DNA of 64,000 nt. Source: Nocardia testacea NBRC 100365. Its GTDB lineage: Bacteria > Actinomycetota > Actinomycetes > Mycobacteriales > Mycobacteriaceae. Each line of letters begins with the position of its first letter. Position 1 is the first letter of the stretch. Where the stretch lies: assembly GCF_000308775.1 (NCBI RefSeq), contig NZ_BAGJ01000011.1, forward strand, positions 124,001-188,000. The letters are read 5' to 3'. Positions 8,284 through 18,674 of this stretch are shown one piece after another. Below the pieces are notes generated by a model. It had not been told where the DNA came from and did no database searches. It worked only from the letters and a program-made list of their open reading frames with translations. The position numbers were made by a program, and so were the translations under genes.

Positions 8284-9033
8284 ATGGTATTCGCGGTGTG
8301 GGTACGGCCGATTGCGGTTTTCACGGCGCTGCTGGCGGCCGCGCTGAGTGGCTGCGCGTCCCCCAGCGACGGCGACCCCGGCTCGACGGTCTCCTCGGCC
8401 GCGCCTCCGGCGGCGGCACAAACGTCCACGGTCGCGGCGACCGGGGAACAGCTCCCGGATGACCCGCCGTCCACCACGATGGTCACCCTGGCCGCCGTCG
8501 ACGCCTCGGGCCGCCCGGCCGACGGTTTCGACGTATCCGGTACCGCGCCCGCGGGCCGGCTCGACTGCGGCAATGTCGTATCCAGTCGGTCCGCGATCAG
8601 CCCGGGTATCTACCACTGTGGGGCTTCCGCCGACGCCGCCGATATCTGCTGGGCCCGGGCCGGCGGCACCGAACTGCTGTGCGCCGACGACCCCTGGAAC
8701 CGTGAACTGCGCTGGTACAGCGTCGAGCCCCGGCTCGAACCGATCGGGAAAACCCTCGATCCCGAACCGTGGGCGCTCGAATTGGCCGACGGGCGCCGCT
8801 GCCGTATCCGGGTCGGCGGAGCGTGGGGCGGCCGGGCCGACGGCCTGGTCGGCGCCTATTCGTGTACCGGCGGCGCCGAAGTTGTCCTGCAGCCGTCCGC
8901 CGCGCGGACCGCCATCGACACCTCCGCCCCCACCTGGCATGTCCGGTTGGGCGAACTCGGCGCCGGTTCTCCTGAGCTGCCCCCGCCCACCATCGTGGAC
9001 GTGCGGACAGCGTATTTCGCGGCCGTATCCTGA
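8284..9033 (+). CDS. Putative secreted lipoprotein of unknown function
   Basis: 249 aa. The N-terminus is a lipoprotein signal peptide: a short basic/hydrophobic segment to about residue 21, then the lipobox L-S-G-C with Cys24 as the lipidation site. A Ser/Ala/Pro/Thr-rich linker follows to about residue 60. The mature domain contains six further cysteines in a regular pattern (LDCGN, IYHCG, DICWA, ELLCAD, RRCRI, YSCTG), suggesting up to three disulfides outside the membrane. I do not recognise the family. It stands alone, convergent with the HxlR gene downstream. The 217-bp gap before it shows nothing recognisable. Confidence 0.75.
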   Translation: MVFAVWVRPIAVFTALLAAALSGCASPSDGDPGSTVSSAAPPAAAQTSTVAATGEQLPDDPPSTTMVTLAAVDASGRPADGFDVSGTAPAGRLDCGNVVSSRSAISPGIYHCGASADAADICWARAGGTELLCADDPWNRELRWYSVEPRLEPIGKTLDPEPWALELADGRRCRIRVGGAWGGRADGLVGAYSCTGGAEVVLQPSAARTAIDTSAPTWHVRLGELGAGSPELPPPTIVDVRTAYFAAVS

Positions 9034-9078
9034 CGACTTCGCCTCCGCCTCCTGGACCGAGCCGGTCGGGCCGCCCGT

Positions 9079-9516
9079 CTACTCGCCGGCAGCTTGCCGA
9101 TGAGGTGGATTGCCGCCGGGTATCGCCGGTGCCGCGCTCGGCTGCGGATGAACACGCGCGGCGCCGACTCGCGCGATGCGTTCCCGCCCCCACTCGCCGA
9201 GCGGTTCGAGCGCAGTATTGAGGGAGCGGCCCAGGCCGGTGAGACGGTATTCCACCCGCGGCGGAACCTCCGGGTAGACCGTCCGGTCTATCAACCCGTC
9301 TTCCTCGAGCTCACGTAGCTGTTGGATGAGCATCTTCTCGGACACCCCGGGGAGCCCGCGACGTAGCTCACCGAACCGCCGTACGCCGTAGTTGTCCAGC
9401 TCCCAGAGAATCAGCCCTTTCCATTTACCGCTGATCACATCCATGGCGGCATCGATCCCGCAGAAATACGGTCCGAACCTTTTCTCGCCCACTTCGACCT
9501 CGCTACCTGTTCCCAT
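9079..9516 (-). CDS. HxlR-family transcriptional regulator
   Basis: 145 aa from the ATG at 9516. The HxlR signature is clear: FGPYFCGIDAAMDVISGKWKGLILWEL, then RRFGELRRGLPGVSEKMLIQQLRELEEDGLIDR and the wing VPPRVEYRLTGLGRSL. The Cys near residue 19 is at the position where redox/aldehyde-sensing HxlR proteins (HypR, YodB) carry their reactive cysteine. It is divergent from the oxidoreductase at 9636. The start overlaps a TACC-TTTT-GGTA dyad, which suggests autoregulation; the longer start at 9537 would include that dyad and is less likely. Confidence 0.88.
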   Translation of the reverse strand: MGTGSEVEVGEKRFGPYFCGIDAAMDVISGKWKGLILWELDNYGVRRFGELRRGLPGVSEKMLIQQLRELEEDGLIDRTVYPEVPPRVEYRLTGLGRSLNTALEPLGEWGRERIARVGAARVHPQPSAAPAIPGGNPPHRQAAGE

Positions 9517-9551
9517 ACCTTTTGGTAGGTACCTCACCGAATAGTAGGTAC
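9516..9551. promoter_or_regulatory. HxlR-type operator repeats
   Basis: TACC-TTTT-GGTA (9516-9527) and AGGTACCT (9527-9534) are dyads, and GTAGGTAC recurs as a direct repeat at 9525-9532 and 9544-9551. They fill the gap next to the HxlR start and upstream of the divergent oxidoreductase. Confidence 0.6.
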
Positions 9552-9635
9552 TTGTCCCGACATCCGGTGTCGATGATCGTTGGTGCGGGCGCGCCGAGCA
9601 GATGAACCATTCGCCTCAGCAAGGAGTCGGTAGAT

Positions 9636-10517
9636 ATGACCGCAAACGAGCAGACAACCGTGGCCGTGCTCGGTCTCGGACCCATGGGCCGGGCCATTGC
9701 CACCACCCTGGTGAAGGCCGGAAATCCCACCACGGTGTGGAACCGTACCCCGGGAAAGGACGCGGAACTGGTGGGCCTGGGTGCCGTGAGCGCCCCCGAT
9801 ACCGTGTCGGCGATCGGTTCCGCTGCCGTGATCGTCGCCGTCCTCGGCGATCACGCGTCCGTGCATGAGGTGCTCGACCCGGTCGTCGACCGGCTGCGCG
9901 GTAAGGCGCTGATCAATCTGACCAGCACCGCTCCGGAGGACTCCCGGGAACTCGCCCGCTGGGCGGCCGGACACGGTATCGACTTCCTCGACGGCGGTAT
10001 CATGGCGGTACCGCCGATGATCGGCGGGCCGGGCGCCTCCATCCTCTACAGCGGCTCGGAATCGGTATTCCAGCGCTTCCGCTCGGACCTGGAGAAACTT
10101 GGCGCGGCGGATTACTTCGGTGCCGATGCCGGGACCGCCGCGCTCTACGATTTCGCGTTGCTGGCCGGTATGTACGCGATGTTCACCGGGTTCTTCCACG
10201 GTGCCGCCATGGTGCGTTCGGCCGGGGTCACGGCCGCGTCCTTCGCCCCCCGCGCGGCCGCGTACGTCACCGCCATGGCGGGGCTGCTTCCGGCCTATGC
10301 CGAGGTGATCGACAGTGGTGACTACGCCGACGACGTCCAGCCCGCGCGATTCCACAAACCCGCCTTCGACGCGATCGTGCGGGCCAGCCGGGACGCCGGG
10401 GTCGGCCTGGACATCGTCGGCCCGATCAAGAACCTCATCGATCGGCAGATCGCAGACGGCCGGGCGGGCGAGGGACTGGAACGGATCACCGAGGAGTTGG
10501 CCGGGAACCGCGAGTAA
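9636..10517 (+). CDS. NADP-binding beta-hydroxyacid/imine reductase-like oxidoreductase
   Basis: 293 aa. The N-terminal Rossmann fold shows VLGLGPMGRAIATTLVKAG and WNRTPGKDAEL; Arg and Thr after the second strand favour NADPH. Helical C-terminal domain. The usual catalytic Lys of hydroxyisobutyrate dehydrogenases (in GNxxK) is replaced in the corresponding segment DAGTAALYDFALLAG, a substitution typical of the imine-reductase branch, where an Asp or Tyr takes that role. True substrate unknown. It is divergent from, and probably controlled by, the HxlR gene; the thioesterase-like gene follows 51 bp downstream. Confidence 0.82.
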   Translation: MTANEQTTVAVLGLGPMGRAIATTLVKAGNPTTVWNRTPGKDAELVGLGAVSAPDTVSAIGSAAVIVAVLGDHASVHEVLDPVVDRLRGKALINLTSTAPEDSRELARWAAGHGIDFLDGGIMAVPPMIGGPGASILYSGSESVFQRFRSDLEKLGAADYFGADAGTAALYDFALLAGMYAMFTGFFHGAAMVRSAGVTAASFAPRAAAYVTAMAGLLPAYAEVIDSGDYADDVQPARFHKPAFDAIVRASRDAGVGLDIVGPIKNLIDRQIADGRAGEGLERITEELAGNRE

Positions 10518-10568
10518 CACGCACCACGGTCGCTGCCCCCTGTCGGTGCCGACCGGCATGATCCGGTC

Positions 10569-10994
10569 ATGGCGTTCACCAACCGGATCGAAGTGCGGGT
10601 TTCCGACCTGGATCTACAAGGGCATGTGACCGGCGCGGCGTATCACCAGTACGCCGATCATTCCCGGTTCGCATGCGTGCAGGCCGCAGGGATTCCGGTC
10701 GAGGAGATGATCGCGGCAGGCTTCGGTCCGGTGAACCTGGAAACGGTCCTGCGTTTCCAGCGGGAGCTGCGTGGCGGCGACTACGTCGACATCACCTGCG
10801 ACTGGGTGTGGGGGACGGGCAAGACCTATCGGGTCGAGCACGTCCTCACCCGCCCGGACGGCGAGGTCGCCGCCACGGTGTCCCACGTCAGCGGGCTACT
10901 CGACCTGACCACCCGCCGCCTCGTCGCCGACCCGGCCCGGCAATGGCGGTCGATGGCGAGCCGCCCCGAACTGCTGCAGCTCGGCCGACACTGA
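10569..10994 (+). CDS. Hot-dog fold acyl-CoA thioesterase (4HBT/YbgC type)
   Basis: 141 aa. The opening FTNRIEVRVSDLDLQGHVTGAAYHQYADHSRF is the single-domain hot-dog thioesterase pattern in which the Asp (SDLD) and the following Gly-His-Val/Asn supply the active site; here Asn of the usual GHVNN is replaced by Thr-Gly. The central DYVDITCDWVWGTGKTYRVEH fits the second strand set. It would hydrolyse acyl- or aroyl-CoA in the cytoplasm. It lies between an oxidoreductase and the convergent hsaB. A link to steroid CoA intermediates is possible but unsupported by any operator. Confidence 0.82.
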   Translation: MAFTNRIEVRVSDLDLQGHVTGAAYHQYADHSRFACVQAAGIPVEEMIAAGFGPVNLETVLRFQRELRGGDYVDITCDWVWGTGKTYRVEHVLTRPDGEVAATVSHVSGLLDLTTRRLVADPARQWRSMASRPELLQLGRH

Positions 10995-11024
10995 TGTACG
11001 TATGAAGGTGGCGCTTGATCTCGC

Positions 11025-11636
11025 CTACAGCCAGGTGTCCAGGGTCGTGGTGGTGAGGAAGTGGTCGAGGTCGGCGCGCCAGGGGGCCGGGGTGGTCTTC
11101 TCCGGTTCGATGGCGGTGTACTGACCCCGGTAGAACAGCAGCGGGCGGCCGTTGGTGGTGGCGGGGGTCTCCGACATGGCCAGGACGCGGCCGATGACGA
11201 TGAAATGGTCGCCGCCGTCGACCACGCTGTCCACCCGGCATTCGATGGTGGCCAGGGAGTTGTCGAGCCGCGGCAGGCCGAGGTCGGAGGTGTGCCAATC
11301 GGTTCCGGCGAATTTGTCCGGTTCGCGGGAGCCGAACTTCGCGCAGACCGGCTGCTGTTCCTCGGCGAGTACGTTCACACAGAACCGGCCGTTGGCCTCG
11401 ATGGCGGCCCAGGACCGCGAGCCCTTGGTCGGGCAGAACAGCACCAGAGGTGGTTCGAGGGAGAGGGCGGCGAAGGATTGGCAGGCGAAACCGATGGGGG
11501 TTTCGTCGTCGGTGAACGTGGTGATGACCGTGATGCCGGTGCAGAACTGCCCGAGGATATTGCGGAACTGCCGCGGGTCGATAGTGGCCGCTTCGCCCGC
11601 GCCGTCGGCCGGATCCGCTGGTGCCGTCACGTTCAT
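11025..11636 (-). CDS. hsaB: HsaB, flavin reductase of the 3-HSA hydroxylase
   Basis: 203 aa from the ATG at 11636 (GAGG six bases upstream). It is a flavin-reductase domain protein: FRNILGQFCTGITVITT, GFACQSFAALSLEPPLVLFCPTKGS, RFCVNVLAEEQQPVC and GDHFIVIGRV are the family blocks. HsaB supplies reduced flavin to HsaA for hydroxylation of 3-HSA during cholesterol ring A/B degradation. It is the last gene of hsaA-hsaD-hsaC-hsaB, the same order as in M. tuberculosis, but a 92-bp gap separates it from hsaC. The N-terminal 15 residues are Ala/Asp-rich and may be variable. Confidence 0.93.
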   Translation of the reverse strand: MNVTAPADPADGAGEAATIDPRQFRNILGQFCTGITVITTFTDDETPIGFACQSFAALSLEPPLVLFCPTKGSRSWAAIEANGRFCVNVLAEEQQPVCAKFGSREPDKFAGTDWHTSDLGLPRLDNSLATIECRVDSVVDGGDHFIVIGRVLAMSETPATTNGRPLLFYRGQYTAIEPEKTTPAPWRADLDHFLTTTTLDTWL

Positions 11637-11728
11637 ACCGTCCTCGCCTCGTTCATGGAGCTGCCGGCGGACGGGCCGCCGGATTCGGCCGGACCCGATG
11701 CGAGTATCGCACCGGGTCCGGCCGGAGA

Positions 11729-14672
<2,944 letters not shown>

Positions 14673-14745
14673 CTCCGGCCCTGCTCCTGCCTGGTCGTTT
14701 GCTAACCGGTGGTCATCTGCTCGGCGCAGAATTTACTTCTGAGAC

Positions 14746-14759
14746 TAGAACAGGTTCTT
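14746..14759. promoter_or_regulatory. KstR-type box (hsaA side)
   Basis: TAGAACAGGTTCTT contains the perfect dyad AGAAC-AG-GTTCT and matches the KstR consensus TNNAACNNGTTNNA at all but the last base. It lies 74 bp upstream of hsaA. The identical 14-mer recurs at 52956. Confidence 0.8.
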
Positions 14760-14848
14760 GTTCATGTCGAGAACCGGTGTCGGTGGGCCGCATATATGCG
14801 ACATGTGCTGGATGTGGCGTGAATAGCTGGCGTTCGGGGCGTCAGTTT

Positions 14849-14862
14849 TGTAACGTGTTCTA
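14849..14862. promoter_or_regulatory. KstR-type box (kshA side)
   Basis: TGTAACGTGTTCTA matches TNNAACNNGTTNNA completely. It ends 23 bp before the kshA ATG, a position where a bound repressor would cover the promoter. Confidence 0.82.
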
Positions 14863-14885
14863 GTACAGCAGGAGGAGGAATTGCG

Positions 14886-16175
14886 ATGGCAGTAACCCCC
14901 CCGTCGCCGAGCGATGGGCCCGGAGGAGGCAGCGTGCGTAACCACGGAGGGACCCGCGCGGCGGCGGATCCGGCGCAGCGCGGTGCGAAGGTCCGGGAGC
15001 TCGACGTCGGCTCGGTTCCCACCCGGTACGCGCGCGGATGGCATTGCCTGGGGTTGGCGCAGAATTTCCGGGACGGCAAACCGCATTCGGTGCAGGCGTT
15101 CGGAACCAAACTGGTGATCTGGGCCGACAGCGCCGGCGAATTGCACGTACTCGACGCCTACTGCCGGCATATGGGCGGTGATCTCAGCATGGGCGAGATC
15201 AAGGGCGACGATGTCGCCTGCCCGTTCCACGATTGGCGCTGGGGCGCCAACGGCAAATGCACGTCCATCCCCTACGCGCGGCGCGTGCCCCCGCTGGCGC
15301 GGACGCGGCGCTGGACCACCCTCGAACGCAACGGTCAGCTCTTTGTCTGGCACGACCACGAGCGCAACGAACCGCCGCCCGAGGTCACCATCCCTTATAT
15401 CAAGGGCCCCTACACCGATGCCGACGGCAACCCGGTGGAGGAACTCGACAGTGGCTGGACGGAATGGACCTGGAACTCGTTGCTGATCGAGGGCGCGAAC
15501 TGCCGTGAGATCATCGACAACGTCGTGGATATGGCCCACTTCTTCTATATCCACTACGCCTTCCCCACCTTCTTCAAGAACGTTTTCGAAGGGCATGTCG
15601 CCACTCAGTTCCTGGAGACCAAGGGTCGGCCCGATATCGGGATGGGCGCCAAATACGCCGGCGATCAGCTCCTGAAATCGGAGGCCTCGTACTTCGGGCC
15701 CTCCTACATGATCAACCCCCTGGTCAACAGCTACGGCGGTTACGAGATCACGGTCAACCTGATCAACTGCCACTATCCGGTGACGCAGGATTCGTTCATG
15801 CTGCAGTGGGGCCTGACCGTCGAGAAGCCGAAAGGCCTCGACGACGAGACCGCGCAGAACCTCGCGAAGACCATGGCCGATTTCTTCGGCGACGGTTTCC
15901 TGCAGGACGTGGAGATCTGGAAGCACAAATCCAAGGTCGAGAACCCACTGCTCTGCGAGGAGGACGGCCCGGTCTACCAGCTGCGGCGCTGGTACGACCA
16001 GTTCTACGTCGATGTCGCCGATGTGACCGAGAAGATGACCCAGCGGTTCGAATTCGAGGTAGACACCACCAAGGCGAACGAGGCGTGGGAAGCCGAGGTC
16101 GAAGAGAACCTGCGGCGCAAGCGCGAACAAGAGGCGGCCGCGGCGGACGCCGACCAAGCGGAGGCAGGAGTCTGA
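14886..16175 (+). CDS. kshA: KshA, oxygenase of 3-ketosteroid 9-alpha-hydroxylase
   Basis: 429 aa Rieske oxygenase. The Rieske [2Fe-2S] ligands are Cys93-x-His95 (YCRHMGG) and Cys112/His115 (ACPFHDW). The mononuclear iron site begins with His219 and His224 in VVDMAHFFYIH. Together with the reductase KshB (not in this window) it hydroxylates C9 of AD/ADD, which leads to B-ring opening. A 30-40 residue Gly/Ala-rich N-terminal extension precedes the conserved start. Start ATG 14886 follows GGAGGAGG. It is divergent from hsaA with a KstR box between, whereas in M. tuberculosis kshA lies away from hsaA. Confidence 0.96.
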   Translation: MAVTPPSPSDGPGGGSVRNHGGTRAAADPAQRGAKVRELDVGSVPTRYARGWHCLGLAQNFRDGKPHSVQAFGTKLVIWADSAGELHVLDAYCRHMGGDLSMGEIKGDDVACPFHDWRWGANGKCTSIPYARRVPPLARTRRWTTLERNGQLFVWHDHERNEPPPEVTIPYIKGPYTDADGNPVEELDSGWTEWTWNSLLIEGANCREIIDNVVDMAHFFYIHYAFPTFFKNVFEGHVATQFLETKGRPDIGMGAKYAGDQLLKSEASYFGPSYMINPLVNSYGGYEITVNLINCHYPVTQDSFMLQWGLTVEKPKGLDDETAQNLAKTMADFFGDGFLQDVEIWKHKSKVENPLLCEEDGPVYQLRRWYDQFYVDVADVTEKMTQRFEFEVDTTKANEAWEAEVEENLRRKREQEAAAADADQAEAGV

Positions 16176-16176
16176 T

Positions 16177-16506
16177 ATGACCCGCTGGGCAAAAGCACCC
16201 GACTTCGCCGACCAGCCCGCCCGGCAGGCCGCGGTGCGGGCCCAGACGGTCGTGGATCAGCAGCGGTACCTGGAGGACGGCCTGACACCGCTGCGGTGTC
16301 AGGCCTGTGACACCGAGGTACGGGTCCGCAAGAGCAGCTCCCGGCAGACCTCGGTGCAGTGGACCGAGAACCCGGCCGCGCGCTGCCCGGTCTTCGCCGA
16401 GCTCAGCGCCAAGGGGTACGGGCCCGGTCGGCCGGAAACATGTGACCGGTTGCAGAAGACCATCAAATGGGCCGTCGACGAGGGTTTGCTCGAGGTTCCG
16501 GAGTAG
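16177..16506 (+). CDS. Small conserved-looking four-cysteine protein downstream of kshA
   Basis: 109 aa, starting one base after the kshA stop, so surely co-transcribed. It has four cysteines: Cys41 and Cys44 as C-Q-A-C, then Cys70 (ARCPVF) and Cys89 (ETCDRL). The arrangement could bind zinc or an iron-sulphur cluster, but no named motif fits. M. tuberculosis has a small unknown gene after kshA (Rv3527); whether this is its orthologue I cannot check. A role alongside KshA, for example in assembly or electron supply, is only inferred from the tight linkage. Confidence 0.7.
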   Translation: MTRWAKAPDFADQPARQAAVRAQTVVDQQRYLEDGLTPLRCQACDTEVRVRKSSSRQTSVQWTENPAARCPVFAELSAKGYGPGRPETCDRLQKTIKWAVDEGLLEVPE

Positions 16507-16539
16507 CCTGCCGGGACCACCGGGCGGCCGGGGACGACC

Positions 16540-16635
16540 GAGGTGTCCTACGGCGGCGACACCCCTTCTGCGGAGTCGCGCGGACGCTGTGCTGGGACAC
16601 CTCAGTGGGCTAACCTGTTAGCTAAGGAGGTGTCC
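16540..16635 (+). promoter_or_regulatory. Toxin-antitoxin leader: operator dyad and repeats overlapping the ribosome-binding site
   Basis: GCTAAC-CT-GTTAGC (16609-16622) is a perfect dyad just upstream of the antitoxin, a likely autoregulatory operator. GAGGTGTCC occurs at 16540-16548 and again at 16627-16635, where it includes the Shine-Dalgarno sequence; its exact complement GGACACCTC lies between at 16595-16603. Alternative hairpins are therefore possible if transcription starts upstream of 16595. Confidence 0.5.
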
Positions 16636-16893
16636 ATGGCGAGCAGCGCAGCAGAGCAGTTCAATATCCACGAGGCGAAGACAAATCTGTCCCGCATCGT
16701 GGAGCGGGTGGAACGTGGCGAGGAGATCGTGATCAGCCGGGCCGGCCATCCGGTAGCCAAGGTGGTGCCGCTGGTCCGGCGAGCCGACCGTACCGGTCGT
16801 GGGTCGCTCCGCGGAACGCTCGTGCTGGAAGCGGATTGGGATTCCGACGAGACGAACGAGGCAATAGCCGACGAGTTCGGTATATCGCGATGA
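16636..16893 (+). CDS. Phd/YefM-type antitoxin
   Basis: 85 aa from the ATG at 16636, placed after GGAGG. The N-terminal part FNIHEAKTNLSRIVERVERGEEIVISRAGHPVAKVVPL is the Phd/YefM DNA-binding fold. The C-terminal tail (residues about 55-85, rich in Asp/Glu) is the segment that normally wraps the toxin. The stop overlaps the toxin start as ATGA. It would repress its own promoter through the dyad at 16609-16622 and neutralise the PIN toxin. Confidence 0.9.
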   Translation: MASSAAEQFNIHEAKTNLSRIVERVERGEEIVISRAGHPVAKVVPLVRRADRTGRGSLRGTLVLEADWDSDETNEAIADEFGISR

Positions 16894-17264
16894 GCCTCTT
16901 GCTCGATACCCATGTGGTCCTGTGGTGGCTCGCGGACGATCCCACGCTCAGCGGCGAAATAAAGGATCGGCTCGATCACGACCCGGATGTTTTCGTCAGT
17001 GCCGCGTCCGTCTGGGAGGTGGCGATAAAGCAGGCAGGTGGCAAGCTGGGCGGACCGGCCGACCTCCCGGAGCGAGTGCGTGACAGCGGGTTCAATCTGT
17101 TGCGTATCGATGCAGAACACGCCATCGCTGCCGGTCGGATGCCACTGATCCACCGCGATCCATTCGATCGCATGCTGTTGGCGCAAGCCGGTTCGGAAGG
17201 CTTGGTGCTGGCCACCCGCGACCCGTGGTGTCAGAAATACGAGGTACCGACACTCGCGGTCTGA
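16890..17264 (+). CDS. PIN-domain toxin (VapC-like ribonuclease)
   Basis: 124 aa. The PIN fold is evident: MSLLLDTHVVLWWLADDPTL (first acidic residue), ASVWEVAIKQAGGKL (conserved Glu), and DPFDRMLLAQAGSEGLVLATRD (the two C-terminal acidic residues). The WWL-ADDP pattern places it in the subgroup usually paired with Phd-type antitoxins, as here. Predicted Mg-dependent RNase. Co-translated with the antitoxin by a 4-bp overlap. The pair sits between kshA and rsgA. Confidence 0.9.
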   Translation: MSLLLDTHVVLWWLADDPTLSGEIKDRLDHDPDVFVSAASVWEVAIKQAGGKLGGPADLPERVRDSGFNLLRIDAEHAIAAGRMPLIHRDPFDRMLLAQAGSEGLVLATRDPWCQKYEVPTLAV

Positions 17265-17314
17265 CGGGCTACCGCCCGCCAGGGCGCAGCGTGAAAGAGC
17301 GCCGGTTGAATGGC

Positions 17315-17348
17315 TACGGCCGCTTCCAGAAATCTGGAAGCGGCCGTA
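17315..17348. terminator. Strong bidirectional terminator hairpin
   Basis: A 34-bp perfect inverted repeat (arms 17315-17330 and 17333-17348, TACGGCCGCTTCCAGA and its complement), followed by TTTC on the plus side. It separates the PIN toxin gene from the convergent rsgA gene. Confidence 0.85.
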
Positions 17349-17383
17349 TTTCATTCGGTGATCGGACCGTATCGGCGGTGCGA

Positions 17384-18430
17384 TCAGCGCCGGGAGCCGC
17401 GCTCGCGATACATGCGCCGCTGTTCCCTGGCGATACCCCGCCACACCTTGTCGCGCTCGGCCTGGAGCCGCTTGTCCGACCGCGCTTCCATCCAGGCGTT
17501 CTCCTTGCCCAGCTTGCGATAGCTGCGCACCCGCCGTTCTGGTATCTCGCCGGACTCGACGGCCGCGCGGACCGCGCAACCCGGTTCGGCGTCGTGAGCG
17601 CAGTCGGCGAACCGGCAGCCGGTGGCGAGTTCCTCGATATCGCTGAAGGTCCGGCTGATGCCCTCGGCCGCGTCCCACAATCCGACACCCCGCAGTCCGG
17701 GAGTGTCGATGAGAGTGCCGCCGGTGGGCAGCGGCCGCAGTTCACGGTGCACCGTGGTGTGCCGGCCCTTCTTGTCGGCCGCGCGCACCGCGTCGGTGGC
17801 GAAGACCTCTGCGCCGAGCAGTGCGTTGGCAAGTGTGGACTTACCCGCACCGGACGGTCCCAGGAGCACCACCGTGCCGCTCAGCACCGCGACCAGCACA
17901 TCGAGACCGAGTTCGGCGGTCGCGCTGACCGCCAGCACCGGGGCGCCCGGCGCCACGGCACGGACCTCGTCGAGCGGTAGATCCTCGGTGGTATCCGCCT
18001 TGGTGAGTACGACCACGGGCTGGGCGCCGCTTTCCCACACCAGGGCGAGCAGCCGTTCGATGCGCCCCAGATCCACGTCGCCGTCGGCCGGCGCGCAGAT
18101 CAGCACGGTATCGACATTGGCGGCCAGTACCTGGCTCTCCGACCGCCCGGACGCGGCGGAGCGGGTGATGGCGGTACGGCGGGGCAGCAGAGCCCGGACA
18201 TGTGAACGGGCGTCCAGGCTCACCCAGTCGCCGGTGCACAGACCGCTCACCGAGGAGTCCGCGCGCGGACAGGTGGCCCGGGCGGGCCCGGTGGGGGTCA
18301 CCACATCGCATTCGCCACGATCCATCCGCACGATGCGGGCGGGGACGCAATCGGCGTCGAGGAGCGGGAGGTACTGCTCGGCTAAGTTTTCTGTCCAGCC
18401 GAAAGGGACGAGTGGGTCGAAGTCGACCAT
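17384..18430 (-). CDS. rsgA: RsgA, ribosome small-subunit-dependent GTPase
   Basis: 348 aa from the ATG at 18430. It is a circularly permuted GTPase: the G4 motif VLTKAD comes first (about residue 145), then G1 GPSGAGKST (about 195), then G3 DTPG (about 240). An OB-like N-terminal domain precedes these, and the C-terminal zinc site C-x-C-x-H...C appears as CRFADCAHDAEPGCAV. RsgA helps late 30S subunit maturation. A longer frame to 18541 has no family resemblance. It is a housekeeping gene between accessory segments. The 244-bp gap upstream (18431-18674) shows no gene. Confidence 0.93.
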   Translation of the reverse strand: MVDFDPLVPFGWTENLAEQYLPLLDADCVPARIVRMDRGECDVVTPTGPARATCPRADSSVSGLCTGDWVSLDARSHVRALLPRRTAITRSAASGRSESQVLAANVDTVLICAPADGDVDLGRIERLLALVWESGAQPVVVLTKADTTEDLPLDEVRAVAPGAPVLAVSATAELGLDVLVAVLSGTVVLLGPSGAGKSTLANALLGAEVFATDAVRAADKKGRHTTVHRELRPLPTGGTLIDTPGLRGVGLWDAAEGISRTFSDIEELATGCRFADCAHDAEPGCAVRAAVESGEIPERRVRSYRKLGKENAWMEARSDKRLQAERDKVWRGIAREQRRMYRERGSRR

Positions 18431-18674
18431 GAGGGAAGAAATCCTTCGTCGGGCGCCGAGCCCGACGGGCTCAGCGAGTGGAGTTCGAGAGGGAGAACGA
18501 CGGGGCGGTACGAACCGATGCGGTCCGCCGCGCCACGGCAATCCGGGCGACCGTCACGTTCTCCACCTCCTTCACGACTCGCTGTTGCCGGATACTCTGG
18601 CATGCCTTCCGCGGGTGCGCAATTCTTTTTTCGCGGCGCCCGCACAGCGGGCGAAGAAGCCGCGGAGGTCGCGC

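Noticed and set aside
16609..16622. The antitoxin operator GCTAACCTGTTAGC contains AACNNGTT, the core of a KstR box
   Set aside because: The outer T and A of TNNAACNNGTTNNA are both missing, and it lies at a toxin-antitoxin promoter where a self-regulatory dyad is expected.
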